From: Planococcus citri
Lineage: Eukaryota > Arthropoda > Insecta > Hemiptera > Pseudococcidae
NCBI RefSeq assembly: GCF_950023065.1
Contig: NC_088681.1
Coordinates: 56,702,836-56,766,835, forward strand
Direction of reading: 5' to 3'
DNA: 64,000 bases
The stretch's first letter is position 1; every line of letters starts with the position of its first letter. Below the pieces are notes generated by a model. The model saw nothing but the letters and a program-made list of their open reading frames with translations, did no database searches and was not told the DNA's origin. Positions 47,814 to 56,217 of this stretch are shown piece by piece. The position numbers and the translations under genes were made by a program.

Positions 47814-50800
47814 TTATCGCGTGATTTTTTTTTTATCTTCAGTTTCACTACTTTCTTCGTTATCAGTTTCGTTATTTTGGGGTTCTTCGTTTCTTTGATG
47901 GTATTTCTTTAGTCTTCGTACATGTACAGTATCTTCAGTCATTTTCCCCCTGATAGGTAATTCAATTTTGTAGTTTTCTTCTGATATTTTTTCCTTCACT
48001 TCATAGGGCCCTAAGAATTCTTTATAAAATTTTCCCTGTTGAATTGGATTTTTCAACATTACTTTTTCCCCAACTTGAAAAGAAACTTGTTTACGATTTT
48101 TGTCGTAGTTTCTTTTCATTTTTTCATTAGCGTTTTCTACTAATTTTGGAATTTGTTCTCTAATTTCTCTGAGTTTCTCAATTTTTCCTAGTCTGCTCTC
48201 ATTCTCATCTATCCCTAGTTTGTTCAAAATTGGTGAGTTGGGCGTTTGACCAAACATTAGAAAGTATGGGCTTAGACCTTTCAAACTTTCAATTGGACTT
48301 GCATTATACGAAAATGTCACAAATGGGATATAATTTGCCCACTTTGTTGGGTTGTCTGCCACATACGATTTTAAAACCTCACACAGTGTTTGATTTGTCC
48401 TTTCACAGGCTCCTTGTGTCTGTGGAGCATAGGCTGTACTAAAATATAATTTAATTCCCAAGCTTTTGCAATTGTCTATCAATTTTTGATTTTTAAAATG
48501 CGTTCCCCTATCAGTTGTGATTTTCTTTGGACATCCAAAAGTCGTGATAATTTCATCCAAAAATTTTATCACTGCGTCGGCATCTGCGGTTTTCACGGCC
48601 TTTGAAAAGGCATACTTCGTGGACTTACAGATACCTACTAGTATGTAATTTTTCCCTTGGCTAGATGGTAAAGGGCCCACAAAATCGAATTCTACATGAG
48701 CTAAAATTGATGTGTCCTCAAGTGGTATGGGTCTTAACAAACCAGTTTTTTTTCCTCGTTGACGCTTGGTTTCTTGGCAAATTTGACATGTTCGAATGTA
48801 GGTTTCAGTATCCTTTCTAATACTTTCCCAATAAAATTTTTCTTTGGTTTTTTCGAGTGTTTTGTATAAGGCAAAGCGACCTCCTCCTACTGGAGAATCA
48901 TGGTAATTTTCAAGAATTTTATTTTGAAGACTTTTTGGAGCAACAAGTAGTTTTTTCAAACCTTGGGGAGAATCAATTTTATATTTCAAAATTCCATTTT
49001 CAATTAAATGGTTTCTACTTTTTTTATATAGGTTTTCGAGGGATTTGTTCTTTTTACCATTTTTTATATCAATCATTTTTTTACAAAATTCATCTTTTTC
49101 TTGTTCATTTTTCAAATCAAAAGGGTCATCATTTGGATTAATATTGTCAATTATGGTTCTGCTTAGGGTATCAGGTACAATATTGTCTTTACCTTTTTTG
49201 TGTTTGATTATGAAATCAAAATCTGATAATTTCATAATTAATCGCGCCATCCGTGCTGATGGCTCTTTCATGTTTCGGAAATGTGTCAGAGCCATATGGT
49301 CTGTATAAACTACAAATTTTATGCCATAAAGGTATTCTCGAAAATGTAACAGTGTCTCAATTAGAGCAGTCATTTCAAGGTCATAAGCTGAGTATTTTTT
49401 CTGGTTGCCTTGAAGCTTTTTTGAGTAATATGCTACTGGGTGTTTTTCACCTTTTTCGTTAACTTGATGCAAAACTCCTCCTACAGCTATGGCTGACGCA
49501 TCAATTTCTACAATTGTCTCCCTATCTTCTTTATACAAAGCCAGAACTGGTGCTGTGCATAACAGCTTTTTTAAATGATTGAAACTTTCTTCAGCTTTTT
49601 CGTTCCAATCAATTTTTTCATTGCTTTTTGGGTCTCCTTTTGTTAGGTCAGATATAGGAGCCGCTATTTGCGCAAAATTTCTTATAAATTTTCGATAATA
49701 CCCACATACTCCCAGAAATGATTTTGCTTGTTTGACGGTTTTTGGTCTTTTAAAATTTTGAATTTTTTCGGTATTTTTCTCTGTGGTTACAATTTTTCCA
49801 CCATTTACTTTATGGCCCAAAAGTTCTACCTCGTTATAAAAAAAATGACATTTTGACGTTTTCAATTTCAAATTTAATTTTCTCAAACGTTTGAGTGTTT
49901 CTCTTAAATTTTCCATAGCTTCCTTAAATGTTTTTCCAAAAGTGCAGATATCATCCATATACGCCACTACACGCGCATATAGAATATCTCCTAACGCATC
50001 AGTAACTGCTGCGCTGAATGCAGCTGGAGAATTTTTTAACCCTTGGGGTAAGACTGTGAATTCGTATAACTCGTTATCGATAATTATGGCTGTGATATGT
50101 TGATCCTCCTCCTTTATGGGGATTTGGAAAAACCCTTGGTTGGCGTCCATGACACAAAAATATTCAGATCCTACTAATGCCATAAATATAGCCTCAGCAC
50201 GGGAGACAGAATTTCGATCAGTATGTATTTTTTCGTTTAACTTCTGAAAATTGCACAGTAGCCTAAAGTCACCTCCTGGCTTTCTTTTTACAAATGCAGG
50301 AGATGCGTATGACGATTTACTTTTTTTTAAAATGCCTGCTTTTACCATTTTTGTAATCAGAGCTTTTAGCTCTCGCCTTTCTACAGGTGCAAGTTTATAG
50401 CCTCGTGTAAATACTGGTTTTTTGTCGCTAAGTTTTATGGGATAAGGTTCTATATTAGCTCTTCCTACTTTCAGTGGATCAGAAGTAAATAAGTCGATAA
50501 ACTCACTCAGCACACCTTCAACCTGTTGTTTTTGAGCTTTTTCTAAATTTGGGTTAATATCGAGTTTTTTCCCTTCTGCGTCACAAAGTGTATCTTTTTC
50601 ACCTTTTCCTACTTGATGATTCACGTTGAGAATTTTTTGTGGAGTAATTAAATTGATACATGTACCTGGTTGAATAATTTCATAATCTGTTGTGAAGTTA
50701 TAAATGAAGGTGACGTTACCTTCTTCTTCTTCTTCGACTGTCATTTTTGCAATTCTCTGATTAGGATAAATTTTTTTCATTGTGGGCGAATTATTTATAA

Positions 50801-51665
50801 TTTCGATACCTATTGCATTTTCTTTGACATTGTGTTTGTTTACAGTTAATCCACTTCGCGTTGCGAAATATTTCAGAGGGTGGATTGTAACAGTATCATC
50901 CGTAAGGTTACTCTTGTTATTTACAAAAAATATTGACTTTTGCTTAGGTGGTATAATTACATCATTCGTTGCGAAAATTTCACCATCTTTGTTTACCTGG
51001 AAGATATTTGTGTCGTGGCTGACATCCTTTATCCATTTTTTGTCAATTTCGAGCAAAACTCTATTGTGACTAAATCCTATTTCCAAAAATTCCCTCATGA
51101 AATCGATCCTAGCTCTATATTGCATTAAAAAATCAATACCTAACAACATTTCTGCTGAAAGCCCTCTTATAATATATGCCTTAATTTTGAATTTTTTCCC
51201 ATTAATGATTATTTGTGAATTTACAGTGCCCATAATTTCAATTGTATCATTACAACAACCACCTACCTTCAATGAGGTTTTTTCTAAAATTAAATTTTTA
51301 TCTACTACCTTATCACTAATGCACGTAATATTACTACCAGTGTCAACCACTGCATTTATATTTTTCCCACTTAATTCTAAGGTTACGTTTATTTGAAAAT
51401 TGGGGGCATTATGCGAATTTATTCTAGTGAAAGCCCTTTTCCTAACATCCTCATTTTCGATTTTTTCTATACATTTTTTCACTTCATTTTCCTCAGTTTT
51501 TTCTGCATTCTCACTTATGTCGTTTTTCTCACACTTTTTTACGACAATTTTTTCAGACTTTTCTATATTTTTATTTACATCACTTTTTTCATTTGTTTTT
51601 TCGAAAATGTCCCCAATTTTCTCATCTATTCGTTTTTTTTCTCGTCCTGTTTTTTTTCTTGTTTT
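47814..51665 (-). CDS. pol: Pol polyprotein: protease, reverse transcriptase, RNase H, integrase
   Basis: The frame is open from 51665 and is expected to be entered by -1 frameshift from gag; an in-frame GTG at 51480-51482 is not needed as a start. Numbering from that GTG: aspartic protease DTGS at 47-50 with LLGIDF near 113; reverse transcriptase with LPQGLKNSP (478-486) and catalytic YMDD (508-511); RNase H with EIDAS (659-663) and YTDHM; integrase zinc region with H861 and C899/C902; catalytic D933, D991 and E1027 (D,D-35-E spacing); a GPY/F-like module (LGPYEV) and an acidic tail without chromodomain. The second zinc-binding His, normally in a GH(F/L)G context, is replaced within GGGRFA. 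All other catalytic positions are present and no stop interrupts it. Confidence 0.95.
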   Translation of the reverse strand, partial: KTRKKTGREKKRIDEKIGDIFEKTNEKSDVNKNIEKSEKIVVKKCEKNDISENAEKTEENEVKKCIEKIENEDVRKRAFTRINSHNAPNFQINVTLELSGKNINAVVDTGSNITCISDKVVDKNLILEKTSLKVGGCCNDTIEIMGTVNSQIIINGKKFKIKAYIIRGLSAEMLLGIDFLMQYRARIDFMREFLEIGFSHNRVLLEIDKKWIKDVSHDTNIFQVNKDGEIFATNDVIIPPKQKSIFFVNNKSNLTDDTVTIHPLKYFATRSGLTVNKHNVKENAIGIEIINNSPTMKKIYPNQRIAKMTVEEEEEGNVTFIYNFTTDYEIIQPGTCINLITPQKILNVNHQVGKGEKDTLCDAEGKKLDINPNLEKAQKQQVEGVLSEFIDLFTSDPLKVGRANIEPYPIKLSDKKPVFTRGYKLAPVERRELKALITKMVKAGILKKSKSSYASPAFVKRKPGGDFRLLCNFQKLNEKIHTDRNSVSRAEAIFMALVGSEYFCVMDANQGFFQIPIKEEDQHITAIIIDNELYEFTVLPQGLKNSPAAFSAAVTDALGDILYARVVAYMDDICTFGKTFKEAMENLRETLKRLRKLNLKLKTSKCHFFYNEVELLGHKVNGGKIVTTEKNTEKIQNFKRPKTVKQAKSFLGVCGYYRKFIRNFAQIAAPISDLTKGDPKSNEKIDWNEKAEESFNHLKKLLCTAPVLALYKEDRETIVEIDASAIAVGGVLHQVNEKGEKHPVAYYSKKLQGNQKKYSAYDLEMTALIETLLHFREYLYGIKFVVYTDHMALTHFRNMKEPSARMARLIMKLSDFDFIIKHKKGKDNIVPDTLSRTIIDNINPNDDPFDLKNEQEKDEFCKKMIDIKNGKKNKSLENLYKKSRNHLIENGILKYKIDSPQGLKKLLVAPKSLQNKILENYHDSPVGGGRFALYKTLEKTKEKFYWESIRKDTETYIRTCQICQETKRQRGKKTGLLRPIPLEDTSILAHVEFDFVGPLPSSQGKNYILVGICKSTKYAFSKAVKTADADAVIKFLDEIITTFGCPKKITTDRGTHFKNQKLIDNCKSLGIKLYFSTAYAPQTQGACERTNQTLCEVLKSYVADNPTKWANYIPFVTFSYNASPIESLKGLSPYFLMFGQTPNSPILNKLGIDENESRLGKIEKLREIREQIPKLVENANEKMKRNYDKNRKQVSFQVGEKVMLKNPIQQGKFYKEFLGPYEVKEKISEENYKIELPIRGKMTEDTVHVRRLKKYHQRNEEPQNNETDNEESSETEDKKKITR

Positions 51666-53014
51666 TCAAATTGTTGTCCACCGTTTTTATTATCATACCA
51701 AGAATTTGGCCTTCGATAACCGCCTCGAAAACCTCTATAATTGCCCCTATAACCACCTTGATCTCCTCGATAATGATCTCCTCTATAGTTATTACCTCGG
51801 TAATTGTTGCCTCGATAATTGTTTCCTCGGTAATTAGATCCTCTATAGTTATTTCCCCGATAATTATTATTGTAACCTCCTCGATATCCTCTATTGTTAT
51901 TCGGTCTCCAGTTATTTCGTCCTCTGTATGGTCTGTCACTTTGGGTATGTGTACTGTATATTTTCGTTTCGTTTTTTACGTCTAATTTTTTAATTTTTTC
52001 TATTGCCTCCTGTAATTCTCTCTCACTAACCTGTTCCTGTATCAACTTCCTATATTCGATTTTTCCAATGTTTTGGATTAACTCTTCGATTGTATCGTTG
52101 TTCATTATTGCCACTGTATCAATCATGTCCTTTGGGAGTCCTTTAATGATGTATTCGCACAGTTCAGGCTCTTGCATGTTTGGATTTAGCTGAATACACC
52201 AATCTCTCATCTCATTTACATAGGTTAATAGGTCCTCGTCCTCCTTGTATCTCCGTTTGCTGATCTTATTTTTAATTAGGATCCCCTGCGGTTTGAATTG
52301 CGCAATTATCCTATTTTTCAGTTCTTCATAGGATGTGATGTTTTTAATTTTTTTAAGGTAGGCATACGTATTGTATGCCTTTCCTTCTAAATATTCGGGG
52401 AGGTACTTTATTTCTTCTTTGTCGGTTAATTTCCTAGCTTTATAAGCTGCCTCAAATCTATCGAAAAATTCTTCTACATCTCCTTCACCCTTATACGCTC
52501 CTACTTTAAAATTCCTATCACCCATTTCGTCTTCGCTACTTTCACTTTCACTACTCTCACTTTCACTACTTTCTTTTTCACTAGTTTTAATTTCGTTATT
52601 TTTTATATTTTCTAAGTTATCTTTTATTTCCTCGTTTTGGTTTTCGATAGTTTTGGCTGGTTTTTTCGTTTCGTCAAGTTGTTCGTTTTGTTTTTCGTCA
52701 CGTTTTTCGTCAAGTTTTTTTGGCGTTTTTAAGCTATCTAGAATTTCGTTGATGTTTGGGACCGCCCAATTGCGTTCTACAGTATTCAAAAATTCTTCAA
52801 TTTTTCCCCACTCAGACGTTTCCCTTTTCTTTGGGATGTCTGAGAAGATTTCTTCTAGTTTTTCACCTATTTCGGGAAAAGTTCGCACAAATTTTCGTAA
52901 TCTTCCCCTCAAATTGTCTAAAGTCCCTTCTGAGTTTATTTTGTAGACCTGTAAAAGTTTTTCTAATTCTGGTTTTCTCAACTCGTTAATCCATGAGGTT
53001 TTGATTTGATCCAT
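51626..53014 (-). CDS. gag: Gag polyprotein (462 aa) with SAP-like N-terminus and RG-rich C-terminus
   Basis: Structural protein of the retrotransposon particle. Residues about 10-45 (LRKPELEKLLQVYKI...GTLDNLRGRLRKFV) look like a SAP DNA-binding motif. Residues 140-166 are a Ser/Glu-rich acidic linker. Residues about 175-325 match a Ty3/gypsy-type capsid region (FFDRFEAAYKARKL, YLEGKAY, QFKPQG, DLLTYVNEMRDWC). Residues 363-435 consist of repeated YRGNN units, an arginine-glycine-rich nucleic-acid-binding tail. No CCHC zinc knuckle is present. The stop codon at 51626 lies 3 nt beyond an A-AAA-AAC slippery heptamer and overlaps the pol frame. Start chosen at the first ATG, which precedes the SAP-like motif. 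Confidence 0.9.
   Translation of the reverse strand: MDQIKTSWINELRKPELEKLLQVYKINSEGTLDNLRGRLRKFVRTFPEIGEKLEEIFSDIPKKRETSEWGKIEEFLNTVERNWAVPNINEILDSLKTPKKLDEKRDEKQNEQLDETKKPAKTIENQNEEIKDNLENIKNNEIKTSEKESSESESSESESSEDEMGDRNFKVGAYKGEGDVEEFFDRFEAAYKARKLTDKEEIKYLPEYLEGKAYNTYAYLKKIKNITSYEELKNRIIAQFKPQGILIKNKISKRRYKEDEDLLTYVNEMRDWCIQLNPNMQEPELCEYIIKGLPKDMIDTVAIMNNDTIEELIQNIGKIEYRKLIQEQVSERELQEAIEKIKKLDVKNETKIYSTHTQSDRPYRGRNNWRPNNNRGYRGGYNNNYRGNNYRGSNYRGNNYRGNNYRGNNYRGDHYRGDQGGYRGNYRGFRGGYRRPNSWYDNKNGGQQFEKQEKKQDEKKNE
51632..51638 (-). promoter_or_regulatory. Probable -1 ribosomal frameshift site (A AAA AAC)
   Basis: In gag frame the codons before the stop are AAA AAA AAC GAA TAG. The heptamer A-AAA-AAC is a classic -1 slippery site. 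The pol frame is the -1 frame and is open from 51665 through this site, so gag and pol can be joined here. No downstream pseudoknot was worked out. Confidence 0.75.
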
Positions 53015-53259
53015 ATAAAAACTACCAGAGGTACAAAAAGCTTAAGACCAACTCGAAAAAACACATAGTAATGTCCAAAACGTAATATTGGGGGAGGGAG
53101 GATATTCTGATTTTGACTAGTTTAAAAATAACAATACCATTTTTATTTTATTTTTGTTCAACTGCGTCTTGGATTCTAATACTGGCGAAATTCCCTTTGG
53201 TTTTGGTTCAACTGGCAAAATTCTCCTTCAACGTGTTGTTTTTGGGCAGCAAAGATTTA

Positions 53260-53420
53260 TTGGATCACAACGAGTTGTTTTTGAACAGCAACAATTTTTG
53301 GGCAGCAACGAGTTGTTTTTGGACAGCAACGATTTATTGGACCACAACGAGTTGTTTTTTTGAACAGCAATAATTTTTGGGCAGCAACGAGTTGTTTTTG
53401 GACAGCTCCGATTTTTGATC
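53260..53420. repeat. Tandem repeats in the element leader, unit 38-40 bp
   Basis: The phrase AACGAGTTGTTTTT(T)G(A/G)ACAGC recurs four times at 38-40 bp steps, each followed by an AATTTTTGGGCAGC or GATTTATTGGACCAC block. It lies in the untranslated leader between the primer binding site and gag. The 85-residue ORF here is a by-product. Confidence 0.75.
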
Positions 53421-53907
53421 AAAACTTTGGATAGGAACGACCTTGGACAGCTGCGATTTTGGACCAGGATTTCAGACAGCAACAATTTTCGGCAAAGATT
53501 TTGGTCAGGAACAATCTTGGACAGAGGGTCTGAGTCACGAAAAATTATACCCGTTGGTCCAAGTGATAATAGTTGAATTGTTGGGGGAGCTCTTCAATTT
53601 GTCTTTATTCCAAAAAGACTGGACAAAAATTCACGTAGAGATTCCAAACGAATGTGTTACAAAGAATAATCACCATACAGGCTTCATTTCACATCAACTG
53701 CGTAAATATTGAGGTTGATTCAGGGACTGGCCACAATTCCAATAATTATAACGAATGTAGAGACTTCCAGTGGTATTCTTTATTCATCTAACATGGACAG
53801 CTTTCGATGACGATTTTGACACACCCAATCATCCAAAATTATTCAAATTATTACGAAAATTCAGTAGTTTGACACGATGGGACGTAGCTGCGTAATTTAG
53901 GGGTTAC

Positions 53908-53917
53908 TTGGGCGCCA
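53908..53917 (-). other. Primer binding site, tRNA-Lys-like
   Basis: The minus strand reads TGGCGCCCAA two bases inside the 5' LTR. This is complementary to the 3' end of an insect-type lysine tRNA for 10 nt; beyond that (GTAACC) the match is lost. The tRNA assignment is from general knowledge and was not searched. Confidence 0.65.
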
Positions 53918-53919
53918 AT

Positions 53920-54373
53920 TGTAACTCCGCCCCTTCGCACCAAAGTTGATAATAACGTATTCGACTTTACGCACAAGCAAATAGATCATAAGTCACTCAG
54001 CAGTATTTTCGACACGAATATCACAGTTACCAAAATTATCATATATTTACACGCATTCGAACAAGATAGATATTTCCTCCGATTAGATACAGGTAACATC
54101 AACGTTTTTTCGATTCACAATATAATATACACGATTCAATTTTTCTATTCGGTTATTATTACGAGGAGGCGGATAGTTGTTTCTTCTACTTTAATTATTT
54201 CGCGACTAATCGTTCATTAGCGCCAGGCGCTATGCCTGGGCTATCCACCTCGCCCTTGAACGTGCAAATGTACCGTTATGTTTATCAATCAAACCACATA
54301 TCGGTACTTTTTGTTGTGGAATTTTTCGTGATGTTTTTTTATACATTTCCTACTCGCATTTCTGTACGTGACA
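53920..54373 (-). repeat. 5' LTR (454 bp)
   Basis: Same 454 bp as the other LTR with one substitution (A at 54266). Transcription of the element is expected to start in this copy and run leftwards. Confidence 0.95.
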
Positions 54374-54377
54374 ATAG

Positions 54378-55207
54378 TAAGAAAACCATTTTTGAATTTT
54401 TTGAGGTCCCGCTAAAACTTTTTTTTGAACCCCCTCCCCTAGTTTCTCCCAAAAAGTCAAAGACGACCACCTTATTGGAAAAAAAAGCGGCTACCAAATA
54501 AAAATGTGAAAATCTCGAATTATAAACAATTCTAAAACCACACATTTTTGCAGAAAATTATTGAGAACTTCTCAAACTTCCTCTACTGCTTGAAGTTAAC
54601 CTCCTCGATCGATTTCAGCCAATTGAATTCGAGTCGATCTGGAGCTTCCAGTTAAGATTGACCCACATTTCACGATTTCAAGGCGATCCAGAAAGAATTT
54701 AAACTTCATAAAAACACCAAAATCGTGTATTTTTGCTGAAAATTATTGAAAAGTCCCTCTATAGGTTGGGTACCTATAGGTACTTTCTTAAATCAGCCCT
54801 CGAAATAAAAAAACTCTACTTTATTCAAGCTGATAGGTAATAATTATGAAATCTCGAGAGACAGGCGACGACTTTCGAACACACCAGAAAGAGAATTCAG
54901 CAACAAAAATTTAAGATTTTGGATTTCTTCAAATTTTAGATTTCATCAACTGGTAAAAAAATACATTTTCTAACCCAATACGTCGGATTATCGATTTCAT
55001 CCGCCTGAATGGATTCAGAACATCGAACTTATACATATGGCAGGATTGAACCCAAGGTAAAATCTGTTGCTGAACGCTTCAAGTTCAACTTAGCATGCAA
55101 AATTCATAAACTTCCTTTCGAATGATACCACATACCTGCGACTAATTTCTTTCACTGACATTTTGCATTTTAAAAGTGTTCATCGTCGTGACTCTTCTTG
55201 ACCTTAT
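54378..55207. other. Non-coding flank right of the LTR retrotransposon
   Basis: No gene seen. AT-rich; directly continues the target-site flank after ATAG. Confidence 0.4.
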
Positions 55208-55261
55208 TCTTAACAAAGTGATGTCATTAGCGCACAAAGACGAGTTAACGAACAAGTGTGT
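55208..55261 (+). promoter_or_regulatory. Conserved upstream element, copy 3 (gene 5)
   Basis: Read on the minus strand it gives CACACTTGTTCGTTAACTCG then AATGACATCACTTTGTTAAG, aligning with copies 1, 2 and 4. Relative to its gene it has the same orientation as copies 1 and 2. It ends 108 bp before the TATA box. Confidence 0.68.
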
Positions 55262-55368
55262 CTAATTCATCAATTTTCGCTTTTGTTTTATTAATTCGAC
55301 AGTCTTGGAAAACAACGAAGCAACGAAAATGAAAGAAAAAATTGAAAAGACGATCACATTGAAATTGG

Positions 55369-55375
55369 TATAAAA
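55369..55375 (+). promoter_or_regulatory. TATA box of gene 5
   Basis: TATAAAA 64 bp upstream of the ATG at 55440. Confidence 0.72.
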
Positions 55376-55439
55376 CGTCAGCTGCCTACGCGATTCTCCA
55401 TCTATTTTACATTCATTTCGGTGTGAAAAAAACGTCAAA

Positions 55440-56084
55440 ATGAAAGTAATCCTGGTGGTATTTATCGCAGTAGCTTGCCTACAAGTAAGTTTCGAATTTT
55501 TCTGCGTTAAATACCTACTCGTGTGAAAGTTATCGCGTCTAATATGTATTTGCATGTGCTGATTTTATTTATTGTAGAGTATCTTGGCAGCCCGTACAGA
55601 AAGGTCGAATTCTCGGAGATATATACGCAAGACAAATTCTCGAAATTCCAACAGAGATGGCCCAGTTTACCCAATAAATAATTTAAATCGTTCCTGGTCT
55701 CGTTCTCGTTATGGTGATGATTTTGATTTAGCTGCTTTCATAGCAAATGGTGAAAGAGGCCAAAATGGTAAAAATGGTAAAAACGGCGGTGGTGGCAGAG
55801 GAGGTGGCGGCGGCGGTCCCTTCGGAGGTAGCGGTGGAGAAGGTGGCAGTGGAGGTAGCGGTGGATACGGGGGCGGCGGCGGTGGCGGCGGTGGATACGG
55901 TGGAGGCGGCGGTGGATCTGGCAGAGGAAATGGAGGCGCTGGAGGAAGTGGAAGCCCTGGAATTGTCGTTAAAAGACCGAGTCGCAGATCCTACGAGTAT
56001 GATGTTCCAGTTTATAGAGGTACTCCAGGCAGACCTGGTGGCTCCGGTGGTGGTCCTGGAAAAGATGGTGCTCCTGGAGCATAA
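55440..56084 (+). CDS. Secreted glycine-rich protein, gene 5 (183 aa)
   Basis: Exon 1 is 55440-55484 (15 codons, MKVILVVFIAVACLQ) with a GTAAGT donor. Exon 2 is 55578-56084 after TTATTGTAG; the intron is 93 nt and phase 0. The leader continues SILA, giving a signal peptide. Residues 21-60 are basic (Arg/Asn/Ser-rich) and contain the motif VYPINN..RSWSRSRYGDDFD also seen in gene 2. Residues about 72-140 are almost pure Gly with Tyr/Ser/Arg/Asn. The C-terminus has PGRPGGSGGGPGKDG, faintly collagen-like. There is no cysteine beyond the leader. Gly-rich secreted proteins are known from cuticle, silk, glue and saliva, but nothing here decides between these. A poly(A) signal lies at 56212-56217. 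Confidence 0.82.
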
Positions 56085-56211
56085 ACTGTTTCATTGAACA
56101 GCTCATGTCTACATTTCAGTGCTTCATCTGGAAATACTTCACACATCAATAGACCCTGTTTTCTTTTTTAATATTCACGATGTAAGTATGTACTACGTGT
56201 AGAAAGATTGT

Positions 56212-56217
56212 AATAAA
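56212..56217 (+). terminator. Poly(A) signal of gene 5
   Basis: AATAAA 128 nt after the stop codon of the glycine-rich gene. Confidence 0.65.

Larger units (their letters stand above)
43980..54373 (-). mobile_element. Complete Ty3/gypsy errantivirus-like retrotransposon with env and an extra ORF
   Basis: A 10.4-kb element reading on the minus strand. Two 454-bp LTRs (43980-44433, 53920-54373) differ at one base only. They start TG and end CA and are flanked by a 4-bp duplication ATAG (43976-43979, 54374-54377). Order 5' to 3': LTR, primer binding site, leader with tandem repeats, gag, pol (protease, reverse transcriptase, RNase H, integrase), an unidentified 347-aa ORF, an env-like gene, polypurine tract, LTR. 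All four ORFs are open. This is the layout of insect endogenous retroviruses (errantivirus type), but longer than usual because of the additional ORF. The near-identical LTRs imply a recent insertion. Confidence 0.95.

Noticed and set aside
51480..51482. GTG at 51480-51482 as the real start of pol
   Set aside because: Initiation at GTG is unlikely in this context; the frame is open upstream and overlaps gag at a -1 slippery site.
51622..51939. 105-residue minus-strand ORF rich in Ile/Glu/Thr
   Set aside because: Alternative frame of the YRGNN repeats of gag; the gag frame has the conserved capsid region.
53228..53485. Cys/Lys-rich 85-residue ORF in the retroelement leader
   Set aside because: Product of the 38-40 bp tandem repeats; no conserved feature.
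55747..56097. 116-residue plus ORF rich in Val/Ala/Glu
   Set aside because: Second frame of the Gly codon repeats of gene 5 (GGN read as GNG); no leader or start context.
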